NCBI GenBank assembly: GCA_025093985.1
Contig: JACAAK010000011.1
Span: forward strand, 1,984,001-2,048,000
DNA from: Calvatia gigantea
Taxonomy: Eukaryota; Basidiomycota; Agaricomycetes; Agaricales; Lycoperdaceae
Direction: 5' to 3'
Length of the DNA: 64,000 bases
A program made the translations under genes and the position numbers. Below the pieces are notes generated by a model. It searched no databases, was not told the origin of the DNA, and saw only the letters and a list, made by a program, of their open reading frames with translations. This document shows, piece by piece, positions 1 to 11,332 of the stretch; position 1 is the stretch's first letter, and every line of letters begins with the position of its first letter.

Positions 1-3000
1 TCAGGTGATGAAGTGACGGTCACCTGGAGGCCCCCATATCAAGCTAAGCGGCCCTTGGGTTGGCGACAACACGGCCGCCTTTTGGCTCTCGTTTAAGTGG
101 TCGCCGGGCTGAAACTCTATCTCAGAAGGTTCCATTTGTTCATTAACATAGTCCGGATCGATGTCGCTGGTGATGAGGGAGTAGAATGCGCAGCATTCCT
201 CTCTCTCGGTTAGGAATCTCAATAACGCGTCCATCATCGCCCTTGAGGTAGCTATATAAACGAGCGAATCAGGAAAAACTACGGGCCCGGGAGCAAACAA
301 TGAGCATTACCAATGCTCCCCGCCGTATACAAGTTCCAGTCCATCTTTTCCGTCTCCGGAGGGGGTGGGTGGAGCAATTGAATCCTAAGCTCACCCTTGC
401 CAGCTTGGATGACCAAACCGTCGAGAACCGGTATCGAAACCCACCTGTTCTCTGGTTTGCTCGAAGCTTCCAAGCGGACATGAGAATGCAACCTGGCAGT
501 TGTCCTCGCATCAACGCGAATCGCAGCCTTGACCGTTGTTGACTCGGCTGAGACTAGAGTGAGGCGAGTCTGCGTCGGGGGCGTTTTTTGTCGTCGCGGT
601 CGGCCGTCCTCGTTGCAGGGACATTCATCGGCCGCTTCCTCTGCCGTATCAAAAGCAACTGCCAAAGCGTGCTTGTACCCATATTTCAGAGCTGTGTCAG
701 TCTCCCCTTCCAACCGACTGTCGTTGAGGACGAGAAGCACTTCTTGGACGAGTTGCTGAGAGCGAACGGATAACACTGCCAATGTCAATAGGTCGAAGTA
801 GTCTGATATCCCCATGTGACGTATGGACCCCGCCACCTTTTCTAATCCCGCAAGGACGGCGACTTTGAGTTCGTTAGCTGAACGTACTAGAGCGCGGATA
901 ATGGGATATCCAAGGTCTTGGATAACCCCTTGGAGGGAGTTGGTGTCAGGATGGGGAGGGAAAGTTTTGAGGAGGACGAAGACAAGTGGGGGGTGTCGAT
1001 CTATCCAAGTCGTCGCGATACCTTCGGGAAAAGGTTCTCTCGAGATGAGATGATGAAACACGAAAAAGAGTTCGTCCTCGGCGTGGTACTCCAGAGCGAT
1101 ACTCAGAATCAGCTCCACGTCCTCCGTAGGACGGTCGCGCAGAGACGTGGTGATGGTCGCTTGGGTCGGTTTAGAAGGGGCAGAAGGATCGTATTCCCGG
1201 GGGAAGAAGAGAGGGTACACCCAATCAGGTTGCTGATCCCAGTCAACTTCTCGGATGTCGTTTAAGCGATAAGGAGTTGCTTGTCGTTTGAAACGAGGAA
1301 TGAACTCTTCTGTTTGGACACTAGATACAAGGTTAGACTAGTCCGGATCGGAGGCCGGCAGTACGTACTGTTCAAACCACAAGTCGAAAAGTTGGTGGGC
1401 CACACGATCCCGGTTCGACACGACATGGATCTCGATGGCTTGAACCGCATTTCGGTTGACTCGTCCCACTTGCTGTTGTCATGTTAGTTACAGCTCCTAA
1501 CCACGGTCAAAAACACGAGCAGGGATGCTCACCCTTTGAACAATGCTCGATATTTTCTGCAAGGCAATACTTATAGACACCTCAGCTCCGACGCTCGGGC
1601 GGTTGACAAACACGAAGGTATCTCCACGATGCTTGTTATATAGCTGAAATACGTAGTCGCTGCAATGCAGACGATAACCAGAAGTGCAGGGACGAAGTGT
1701 GGCAATGGTGGCCGATGACTGAGGTAAAAACGAACAGATGACAACGTTTTCGTTTACTTCTGGGTCCTCGTCCCAAGGAATTTCACCACGCATGAATATT
1801 CCAACGGCAAACCGATTTTCGATCTAATGCACGAGTCAGCTCGTGGGTATCGGAACTAATACATGAGTAAAAGTACCTGGATAACGATCAACTTTCTCGT
1901 ATATTCCTGCACTCCCCGTCGAAGGTATTCGAAGAAAGTTGACATGCTGTTGATGCGAGACGAGAAGAGTCGTTGGATGCTGAAAGGACGGTCAAGTGCG
2001 CGTTGATACAGGTCATTCCGCGTCAGAATATCCGAACGGAATAATGAATTCCAGATATATGCGTTCTCTTGAGCGTTGAGCTCCAAAGTGCCACTGATGG
2101 CGTACTTTTCTTGAGTAGTGAGCGCGGAAACATCAATGTGCGACAAGAGGGTTTGGGGGTTTGAAAGAGAGTGCTTCTGCCACAGCCGAAATGCGAGGTT
2201 AAACAGCTCGTATTCTGAGATGGTATGCTGTTGACTGCGCAAGAGATTGATGGTGAGGGCCTCGGCCATCTCCTGATCCACTGTCGCCATGGCCCCGGCT
2301 ACATTTGCCCGCTCTTCGAAGGCCTCTGCAAAATTGATAGCGTGTTCTTCCAGAAGGTCGATGATAAATGGCTCTGTCGACTCGGGCGGGGTGGTGAGTC
2401 TATCTGGTATTTTGATCCTTGCACCGTCGACAGATTGGGAATGCAACGCATTAAGCTCCTGACATTCTGCACATAAAGCCCCTTGAGGACTGCTGCGAAC
2501 CCATTTCGCGTGAAGAGCGGATACACGAGCAACACCAGATCTACAAATTAATGAACATTAAAGAAAATTAGAGAAAAAACACGGAACTCACGAATTGTAT
2601 GTCGCGAAATGAGTCGCGAGATCAAGTCTGCTGATGTGCTTGCTGGTTCGCTCCTTGTTCCCAGGGTAATCATATGACTAGCACCCCAGAGTTAGGGTCT
2701 CCCAAAATGATTGATGTTCGACTACTCACCTCAGCTACTCGAGTTGGCACGAGATCAGGATCCCAGCATACGAAATATTCATCCCCTATCCAATTTTGTA
2801 AATAAAAACATTTCATCGCACAAGAGCCAAGACTCACCATCGAGGTCACCACCACTGCTCATAGATGGGGCGGCTTTATGACCGGGCTTCGCAACCGAGG
2901 CAAAAACAATACAGTCAACCAAATGTGAAAGCTTCTCGTGGTGAACCGCTCGCAGCTTGAGGATATCGCCTGGAAGTCCGTGATCAGGCCGAATAGAACC

Positions 3001-4575
3001 AACAACACATACTGGCAACACCCACCTGGGTGGAGACATGGATTCCGTACGACAATGACATCACCATGGATTGGCGTTGCCTCCCCTTTCCGTCCCGTCA
3101 TGATACGAATGTATACTTGCCCTTCCTTCAGGACCTGGAAAGGATCGCACACCCCAAATAATCTGCGCGACTTATGGATCATCATCCTCGACTTAAACTT
3201 CCCATTCTCCTGATTGCGCAGGCCGGAGATTTCGGACGACTGAAGGCGTCGGATGTTGTTCTGGACATCTACATCATCCAATCCCTTCAGCAAAACTCCC
3301 TCAGCTTGCGCAAAATCACCCAGGCAGCTGAGTAAATCGACAGCGGTAAGGTAGTCCTCTGAGGCCCGTCGAATCCAATCGAAATATTCTTGCTGTTTAG
3401 CAAGGATCTTTTCGTTGGATATCCCAAGACTGGAGAGGAGAGTGATGATGTCGTTATTCAACCGCCCAAAGGTATAAGGTTTGGAGTAATTCACGACCGA
3501 GAATGTGATGTCGCTCGTGGTAGTGAATTTCTTCATGCTCTTGCGGAATGCGGCAAGGTATTCCTTTTCTGCGTCAAGCTGAGGATGGAGCATCAATACA
3601 CCCTTGTAGCCGAGGTATCTGTTTAATATACGTCAAGAAGTGTCAGGCCGAGGTCACCATTGATACGAACCGAATTTGAAATACACAAGGGGTATAGCGG
3701 ACGTTCCTGAAAATTATGCGCTTCGACTTGCTCAGTTGGATGGCCAAACGACGGGATATCAAGCCACAACCATCGGAAAACAATTCATCACCAGAGCGAA
3801 GGTCCGAGATGTCAGTGATATACTTCGGGTCAAGTCTCCAATCAATTTGAGCCTCAGAGAAAAGAAGCCCAATACGTTTGGCACCTATATTTGTGTTAGC
3901 AAGCAAGTTTGGACTACAAATTGGGGTAAGCATTATCCTACGTTTCGCAGCATTCATGATTTTTCCAAAGTCACCCATAACATAAATCCTCTCGTCAAGG
4001 TCTTCGTCGCGGCGTGCTTCGCGAAGGAAACAAGACCGTCCTCGCTAAAGGATGTTAGTACAACGTCTTCCGATAGAAGCGACACCCACTAATTGACTGT
4101 TACTATGATGATAGAAGCGATACTGGACACCGTTCAAGAACAGACCCTTCGTCAGGAACCGGAGAATGTATTCTGAGCTCTCTCTCAGAGTGGTCTCAGG
4201 AAGTCTAAAACCTCCAAAGGAGACCAAAACAAATTTGGACGGATCATCAGCGCGCAATACACGATTGGGAGGAAAGCGTTGCATTGTTAAAGAAATAGCA
4301 TCTTTATTAAAGATGATTAACTTCCCCATGATAACGTCGGCAGCACTAGTTCTAGGAGGTCTCAGAACTTGCTCTGGGACTTCAAAGACCCAACTATCCT
4401 CAGTTTTCGTGGGGTTTTGGCGTAGAATGTAGGACCTCATGATGGTGATAATCGAAGAGGGTAAGTCCGCTACAAGCGCCGGGAAGTGGACTTTAAGAGC
4501 TGGGAGAGACTGCGGAATTTCTCGGAGATCGGCGATCAGGAGATATAAATATGGCGAAGGAGAAGCCCATAACAT
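1..4575 (-). CDS. RNA-dependent RNA polymerase fused to SF1 (UPF1/SDE3-like) helicase, partial
   Basis: RNA-silencing type RdRP core (QDE-1 family) followed by an SF1 helicase. My exons (minus strand) are 4575-4090, 4044-3942, 3884-3671, 3618-3026, 2969-2838, 2785-2730, 2677-2592, 2540-1877, 1823-1533, 1472-1369, 1320-311 and 251-24, then an intron crossing the left edge; all phases agree (1322 codons plus one base). Seen: NRVLRADDPSKFVLVSF, HSNSQL, AKRIGLLFSEA, DGCGLISRR, YTPCVFQIR, and the catalytic loop GGDLDGDEYF near residue 508, split by an intron. The RdRP ends with IEIHVVSNRDRVAHQLFDLWFE. The helicase part ends at LNESQKAAV and WGPPG (Q-motif and Walker A). An in-frame TAG at 1338-1340 lies inside a 48-nt GTACGT...CTAAC...TAG intron, and no ATG opens the helicase frame after it, so I read one gene. 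About 300-500 N-terminal residues usual in fungal RdRPs are absent. Confidence 0.8.
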
Positions 4576-4596
4576 ACTTTCTCCTCTACCATAACA
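4576..4596. promoter_or_regulatory. 21-bp gap between divergent start codons
   Basis: Only 21 bases separate the best RdRP start (ATG, minus, 4575) from the AAA ATPase start (ATG, plus, 4597). Each promoter must therefore lie in the other gene's coding region, or the RdRP 5' end has been lost and this is a rearrangement joint. No TATA element is visible in the gap. Confidence 0.4.
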
Positions 4597-5218
4597 ATGC
4601 TTAAGAAGTCTGTCTACATTGTTGGGCCTTCGGTGAGTGGAGTGCCGCGCTAGGTGTCTCATATATTCAACACCTCGACAGTCAACGGGCAAGACTACAC
4701 TTTGCAAGGCCTTTGCCAAACGTGTGGGCGTTGACGAAGGTCGAATAGTGTCCGAGATCGCAAGAGATGTCATGAAAACTCGTGGATTCACCAGAATAGA
4801 CGTGGGTCGCCTTGAAATGCAAGAGGCGATACTAGATGCTATTCTGAAGAAGCACGAGGAGGGGTCGACGCAAGTTCCCATGGTTTGCGACAGATCGGCG
4901 TTTGACCCCGTCGTATATGCCGTCCTCATGGCAAAAGACGCCAAAGAAGCGGCACGACGCAAAAACCATCTCGTAGGCACGAGAAGGTTCCAGTCAATTT
5001 TGGAACGGTATCGTCAGTCCATATTCATTCTCCTGAAGCCCGTGAGAGAGTGGATCATGGATGATGGTGTTCGGTCCATTGAAGATTTGGACAAGTGCTA
5101 CGAGGTGTTCCGCTTAATTCTAGCGGAGCATGGGATCCAATTTCGTGAGATAGGAACAGAGATGCAGCTTTTAGAAGAGCGTGTCACGTGGTTGATGGGA
5201 GTTTGCATGGTCGGATGA
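4597..5218 (+). CDS. Small AAA-family (AAA_28-like) P-loop ATPase/kinase
   Basis: Two exons, 4597-4632 and 4682-5218, with a 49-nt GT-AG intron that splits the Walker A loop; the spliced N-terminus is MLKKSVYIVGPSSTGKTTL, about 190 residues in all. Later motifs are ARDVMKTRGF, LEMQEAIL and VCDRSAFDPVVYA (Walker B-like DRSAFD), typical of the small nucleotide-kinase-like AAA_28 group. The C-terminus is helical with no extra domain. Without splicing the P-loop is lost, which decides the gene model. It is head-to-head with the RdRP-helicase gene. A link to RNA silencing is only suggested by position; the family is not known to me as a silencing factor. The substrate cannot be deduced. Confidence 0.75.
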
Positions 5219-5862
5219 AGTGAAATATACCATAGGTACGAATGATTGTGAAAGGAGTATAAGTAGGTGAACTTCCGGTGAGGACGTTACTGGACGAAAA
5301 TCCAAGCCAGTTCAGGGTACTGAGTGAGACCCCGTGGTCGCTGGAACGCCCGATGGCGTCGGAAGCATCATGTGCATTGAAATTTAAAGCGCCGGAAGAC
5401 TCTTGAGAGCGCCCAAAAAGCATCCAAGCCCAACAATAACCCATGAGTTTGAACAAGAAGGTGGAGGATCAAACTGGAATCGGCAAAGGCCACTGGTCAT
5501 CTAACAATATCCGAGCCGAGTGATCTCCGCCTAGGAAGTCGGGCATGCGGTTGAACGTTGAAATGACAGCCACAGCTGTCGCAAAACGGCAGCAAGGATA
5601 AACAGAGGCTGTTTAAGGTTGCTCCCTACCTAGGGAGATACAAATATTTCGACTGAAGGATACAACATCGTGGAAGTCTGGAAGACGACGCACCTGACAA
5701 CGCCTCACCGTCGCTTTCCGTTTCACGTCACACACAACCCCCCTTGACTAAATTCTGAATACGGTCCTCGATATTCTCAAATTCTCAACGAGTACAAGTT
5801 AGACGCATAAACCCGTAAAATCATTCGTCTTACGGCCCGACGGCACTATGGACTAGATTTGC
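5219..5862. other. Intergenic, nothing recognised
   Basis: These 644 bases lie between the 3' ends of the AAA ATPase (plus) and the GST (minus), which converge. No coding motif, tRNA box or repeat was recognised; they presumably hold both 3' untranslated regions. Confidence 0.5.
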
Positions 5863-6814
5863 CTATGCCTTACTTTCCAATCGCTTAGCTCGCACTTTAG
5901 GAATTACGGCTTTGAAGTAGTTTAGGATATATTCCTAACCGGTGGCGTCAAAATGCGTTGAATACAAGATTGCCAACCAACTTACTTCATCGTACGTTTC
6001 CTGGAAACTACCTCGATTTTTGACTGCAGTGAAATATCGGCGGAATCTCTCAAACTTGGGGTCCGCCTGCAGTGTTTCCCATGCTTTCCTCCTCGCTTCT
6101 TCATCAAACGCACCCTAAGTCGTTCTTGAGTGCGACTTCCGCTCTAGCTAAGAAGGGAGTCACTGCTGCATCAGCAATAGACCATTCTCCCACTGCATAA
6201 CCGTCAGCTGGCAGAAGTGCTTGAATGGCTTCGATGCCGGTCAAAATGGTGCCCGGACTCTCTCCTTTGAATGCGGCAGCATACCAGGCAGGAACGAGTT
6301 TGGATGAGACAGTTTCTATGAAGAAGCGGGCCTTGGCGCGGAGGATTGGGTCCTTCGGGAGGAGCGAGTTGGAGAGATCGACAACGAGTTCAAGGAGGAC
6401 CAGAGATTCGGCAACTTTCTCGGACTCTGGGGAGGGTTGGTCTGGGGAAACCTTCGGGCCACCAAACGTAATTGCTGGAACCTGAGATAAGCTCAGTGTA
6501 TGCGCACAGGGCGTTGACTCGGATGAACGTCTCACTTTACTAGCAGGATTGACCTTGGGAGCATACCACTCGGGTTTGTTCTTAAGATCAATTTCGTATC
6601 GTTCATAGGATAACCCAGACTCTTTCAGGGCAATTTCAACCTTCCATATTACTGTGGGTGATACGCATTGGTTGATTGACTGCTACACTGACCCTGTGAG
6701 CATAAGGGCAGACCTGGAATGGATAATCAGATCTCAGATATGCTTCAAGACCATCTTAGGGATACATCGCATCATGCTTACCTTTGCGGTATAAAGTGTG
6801 ATTTGTTCAGGCAT
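5863..6814 (-). pseudogene. Glutathione S-transferase (omega-like) with one-base frameshift
   Basis: Cytosolic GST of the fungal type with VCPYAHR active-site region. Exons: 6814-6782 (MPEQITLYTAK), 6713-6693, 6640-6536, 6481-5986 and 5934-5863. Glutathione-site Cys is in VCPYAHR; the thioredoxin-like domain continues with VEIALKESGL, PEWYAPKVNP and VPAITF; the helical C-terminal domain includes EWSIADAAVTPFLARAEVAL. After KNDL, around 6114-6118, one extra G in a GGG run ends the frame at once. In the next frame the protein goes on with AFDEEARRKAW...DPKFERFRRYF, through one more 51-nt intron, to a stop at 5863. The exons total 727 nt, exactly one base more than 242 codons. Either a young pseudogene or a homopolymer assembly error; all other parts look functional. 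Confidence 0.75.
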
Positions 6815-7383
6815 AGTTGCGGAGTCCGTAACACCAGGGGAAGAGCGGAAACTGGCAACCCCATATAGGATTTGAGAGTCTGTCGCGTGTGATTGATTTC
6901 TTATTTTCGTCATACTTAGTCACCTGTAGTCACCCACATGTGCGATCGACACCCCATGTTCCGCAAGAATGGTTTTGTTAAGTCGTATCAGTCACATGAT
7001 GCCTTTGGTGAAGACACCTGCAACATCGGTCAGCAATCCCAGGGCTTTGCCGGAGAGGCAATAAGGCGGCCTGGCAGCAATGCCTAAGCAAACCAGGACA
7101 AGGAGTCTCCGGTGCCCCAAAGAACCGAAACAGCGAAGGAACGTTACCATGAGGGTAGAGGTCCTTGGAAAAGGAGCATGACCAGTCGGGACTTCGACTT
7201 CGCTGACTAGCTTATTCCGAACTCGGATGAAGGGTCTATAAAAAAGCTGGTGAAACCACATCGAAGAACAACTATCCACGTTTCTTTAATATAGATACCA
7301 AACATTAAGTCCGTCCAATGAATCAGAAGAAAAAAGCCCCGAAAAGGCTCCCAACATAGGTGGATCAACGTTGCGGAGTGTAA
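6815..7383. other. Intergenic, nothing recognised
   Basis: This is the region upstream of the GST and downstream of the M36 protease. It should contain the GST promoter. No TATA box in a convincing position, no conserved protein motif and no repeat was seen. Confidence 0.45.
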
Positions 7384-9692
7384 TCATCCAAACAATCTGC
7401 TGGAACATGGAAAGTCATCCACGTAGGTGTCATCAGCCCTGAACCCCAAACCTCGCCTGGCAAACGCTCGCCATAGAAGACAACGGTTAATTCCATCAAA
7501 ACGGTTCGCATCGGCTTGGATCATGGCATTGCGTGCTGCAGTGACTGAGATATGAAAGCGAGTCTGTCATTCTGGAACGCCTGCCAACCAGAAGTGAGAG
7601 CTCACAGGTTGGATTGCAAGGCTGGAGGGCCCAGCCGTCCATCATGAGATGCATGAATATCGTGTTACCTCCTGAACTGTTCGGGTTTGTAAGAGCATCG
7701 TTACCGTATCCGTGGGTAGCAACTAGATCTGCATAAACGTTATGTAACATATTCGCCCAAACCTCTCCTATACCTGGGGGGTAGAAGTCGATGATTTGAA
7801 AATGGAGTAATTCGACATCACATTTGTCCACTCACGGTGTTCTTCCTCCAAATCGGCGATCCAAGAGTATGTGGTGGGGTTAATAGATATTTGCGTCGAG
7901 TAAATGAACGAGCGAACGCCCTTCGGTCTCCCGAGAAGCCATCCTCCCAGCGCCATATCGACTGTTTCTGCAGATGTTTGAAACATCCAGCTGCAGACAA
8001 ACCAGATGAACACCAAGAAGAAACGGACGACCTGATGCACACTCACTTCGCCATCATATCCGACCAGCCCTCTCCCATCCCTTTCGCTTCCTTTGCCTGT
8101 AGGCACCGGCCTGAACCCCCTCCAGTCATGCGGTTCGAGACACCATGGGTTATTTCATGAATAACGACAGAGTTGTCCATAGCGCTATCCCTGAGGCTAC
8201 CGCTAATATTGAAATAGAAGAATTGCGCTAGACCGTACTCCCCGCTGATTTCACGTCAAAAGGGAGCAATGTTATAACTAATACGGTGACATACTCGGGA
8301 CCAGTTAGGAAGTGCGCGTTGTTCATCTGGGTGCGATTCCCGACTTGAATGTAAATCTCATCTCCTGGCACACCACCTTTCCCAAAATTATCATGTTGGA
8401 AATTGGCGGCGCGTTCTGTGAAACCATAGCGGTAGGTGAAGTCATGCATCATATTGGTGATGTAAAAGACGTTCGTAATGGAGGCTTCAACGTTGCCTGG
8501 TGAATTCACTGGTTGCCGTGTGTCATAATTTGTGTTGAAGTTGAACACAGGGGAGGTTTCTTTCGCAAAGTACTCGATATCGAAGAAGACACCGACGTTG
8601 TTCCCGCTGTAAAAGACTTAGACGATGCAATTTTGAGATTTGAGTGGCTAACCTGGTATCTGGCACTCCAGGAGTATGCCATCCGGATGGAGAAACGTTA
8701 GTATCGGCGGGATCGGTGGAAGTTTCAACTTTGACGTCAAGCCCAGTCATCGACGGTTGCGAGCGGAGATTAGTTGCGGTGTACTGGGTGCTTGAAGTCA
8801 ACGGGGTTCGTGAGTGCAAAACACCGACTTACCGAAGCATCTGCAACAAAGTTAGTGGCAGAGATTACCTTCCCAAAGTGTGCGTCCACGTAAGCCTCAA
8901 ACCACACAGCATTGTCAAGATCTTGGAATTGAAGAACATGTACGAGTGCCACGCTATCGTCGTCCAACACAAACCACGCAAGACTGGGGGGCCTTGGCTT
9001 ATCCTTGAACTTGGCATCTAGGTCTTCCTCAAGTTGGGGAATGAGCAGCGGCCAATCCACCGTTGGCACACTACTAGGAAAGTTGGCTAGGGGAGGGAGT
9101 GAATTGAGGAAGAATGAGCGCGAACAGAACTCGAGGTAGACCTTTATTAACATCGATGAAAGAATTACCAAACGACACAACCCTCTCCCCTTTGTAAGCA
9201 ACGTTGGCAATTGAGTTGACGAATGGAATCCCATTCTAAACGAAAATCAGGTGGAGGATTGGCCGAGAAACAAGGAAGACTTGCGTGATACAACCTTATG
9301 TAGGCATAGCTGGAATGTTCATCCTCAAAACCAGAACGAAAGCCAAGGTTCCCGCTTTCAACTCCCGTCATCTTCCTCACGAAGTCAAATGCGTCCTCGT
9401 GCAGAGATCGTTTCAGTGACCGTGCGTGATGGGGTACACCGTTTGAGCCATATGTCTACTCGAGTCATCAGCAGTCTGAGCAGTGAGCAAGGCTGTGTTC
9501 AGCGTTCGAGATTCCCCTCACTTGGTAGCTGGACTTCGGAAAGTATGGTTGCACTTTCACGTTACGTCGTTGCAGGTGGCTCCCATGGGTTGCGAGGCGT
9601 GTGTAAGTAGGCCAGGGTGATGCACTTGCCACAGTTGAGATGGCCAATGAAACAAAAAGGTAGAAAGAAAGATCCGCCAAAGCTGCTAACAT
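7384..9692 (-). CDS. Secreted extracellular metalloprotease, fungalysin family M36
   Basis: Zinc endopeptidase secreted as a proenzyme. The start at 9692 opens a signal peptide (hydrophobic LSFYLFVSLAISTVASAS). The propeptide carries GFRSGFEDE, AYIRLYH and NGIPFVNSIANVAY. The catalytic domain has NVFYITNMMHDFTYRYGF, NFQHDNFGKGG, the zinc site HEITHG with SNRMTGG, and the third ligand in GMGEGWSDMMA, then SPTTYSW-like and GIGEVWANMLHNVY blocks. The last exon ends DDTYVDDFPCSSRLFG at 7384. Interrupted by several introns of about 50 nt, including a probable GC-AG intron at 9284-9236. No disruption is seen in the blocks I could join. Length and order fit fungalysins of wood- and litter-decay fungi, which use them for extracellular protein breakdown. 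Exact borders of the middle exons were not all worked out. Confidence 0.85.
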
Positions 9693-11262
9693 CGTTGTGA
9701 CCGGGTTGAGTACCAGGAAAGATTATAAACCAGAACGATAAAACGGAGGAGGAATGAGGAAGGAGGAAGGAGGAAGGAGTAAAGGAACCCTCCTCGTTGT
9801 AGCTGGTAGGCTAAAAGTATTCATTTTAAAATCCTGTGCAAGGAACCTAAAGGTAGGATGCGACAGGTCCTCTGCGGGTGAAATGAGGTCACATCACTGT
9901 TCCCATGCTTCGTCTGACCCGCATTTTCGCCCCTTAATATGGTGGAAGCGTTTCAACCAGTGAAATTGGCCACTCCCTTTCGAGTTCCCGTGATGGAAAA
10001 ATCAAAGGAATTTGCGAATAATGGCCGGGAAGAGAAGCCATTGAAGAGGCACAGGCACGTAAGGGGACTTTTACTACCTTGATTATCGCAATCGTTTTCC
10101 AAAACGGATTTGTTGGAAGTTTCAGACTATCCTGGGCAAGGTGGGCGAGGACAGAGCAGTGAGAAGACAAAGGAGGGGTAAAGGAGCCGTGTCATCTCAG
10201 TGGTCTGAACAACGCCTTGTTCAACTGCAAGACCCCGGTTTGCGCTTTCCGAGGGGACTCATGCCTGCGGGCCACAGGTGCACCAACGCCACTCAAGGTG
10301 TTCACCACTTAGCATGCCATCTTGGCCCAACGGATACCGTCCACTTAGGTACTAAGATCGATCAAATAAAACAGGTGCTGTGCCTTATTTTCTAGGCTTT
10401 CTAAAACTTGGACAGGGAATGGGTAGAGGTTGCCGGAGGCCGTCGCTAAAATTGCTTATCAATTCTAAATAAAACGTGTGAAAATATCTTGGGGAGATAA
10501 CTGCCTGGTAAGAAGGCCTCACCACACTGGCGTGTCAACGTAAACTCACCCCCGCCACATCGCAAGAATCATCCGCACTATAGCATTACTAGCCCCAGTT
10601 AGCTCCGGAGCCACCGTCAAAGACGGTTTATGATGATCTCACAAGTTAAAAAAACCCTGCCTTGGACCGCGGGTTGGTACACCACGCGGCGAGTTAAGGC
10701 GGGGTTTGCTGAGTCCCGTATATCCTTTTACTTCTCATGATTTTGCTTTTTCAGCGTTTGACCAGTCAAGATACTTATTCGGTACAGGCGGGAAAGGAAA
10801 AGCTACACCCTCCTGGGTATCTTGAGACCTACCGAGCAGATTATCGTCGACCCCACGAAGTATTACCACCGTTGCTCCACCTTCTGTCCTCGATTTTGCC
10901 CTGCTATAAATAACACGACAATCACTTAACCAACACACCCACTTCAGTTACCTCAAATAGCTGCTGTAAACCTCATGTGAGCTCATTTATGACAAATTTT
11001 CGAAATCCGTCTTCCGAAATTCCAGGAAAATTCCCACTATTTTAATCTCTAAGTTTACATAGTCTAAGAAAAACTCATGGACTGGGGGAAGGACGGACCC
11101 ATGAACAATTCATTGAAATATAAGGCAAATTTCATTGTCACTCGCATGAGAAACGAAGCTCGAGTGTGTAGCCGGCGGTTGAACATTGGAGCATTTATCT
11201 ACCATGGGCTAAGAACCGCCGGCAGCTTATGGACCAATTATACTCAAACATCCCCTATCTGG
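9693..11262. other. Intergenic region with a purine-rich stretch
   Basis: About 1.6 kb with no recognisable gene. A purine-rich GGAGGA/GGAAGGA run occupies about 9745-9781, just upstream of the protease start, and a TATAAT-like sequence lies at 9722-9727 (minus sense) about 30 bases before its ATG. The remainder up to the methyltransferase array shows no conserved protein motif in either strand. Confidence 0.45.
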
Positions 11263-11269
11263 TATAAAT
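11263..11269 (+). promoter_or_regulatory. TATA box of methyltransferase copy 1
   Basis: TATAAAT lies 64 bases upstream of the copy-1 ATG (11333), a spacing also found for the GMC and AKR genes in this window. The core promoter survives although the gene is broken. Confidence 0.45.
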
Positions 11270-11332
11270 TGGCCTCGCCACTACACCCTTGCACCCGTCC
11301 TGGTCTACTTATTCACCCTGAGTTCCGCCATC

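Noticed and set aside
279..330. Intron 330-279 (GTATAC...GTAG) in the helicase part
   Set aside because: It gives a stop after splicing; the intron 310-252 keeps the frame and has a good branch site.
1338..1340. TAG as the end of the RdRP gene, with a separate helicase gene starting near 1220
   Set aside because: The helicase frame has no ATG there (the codon at 1220 is GTG), and a standard intron removes the TAG while keeping the frame.
4576..4980. Minus-strand open frame continuing upstream of the RdRP start
   Set aside because: It is antisense to the conserved AAA ATPase exon and shows no RdRP-like sequence.
10600..10720. Possible tRNA or structured RNA around CCGCGGGTTGG...CACGCGGC
   Set aside because: No A/B box pair and no cloverleaf could be drawn.
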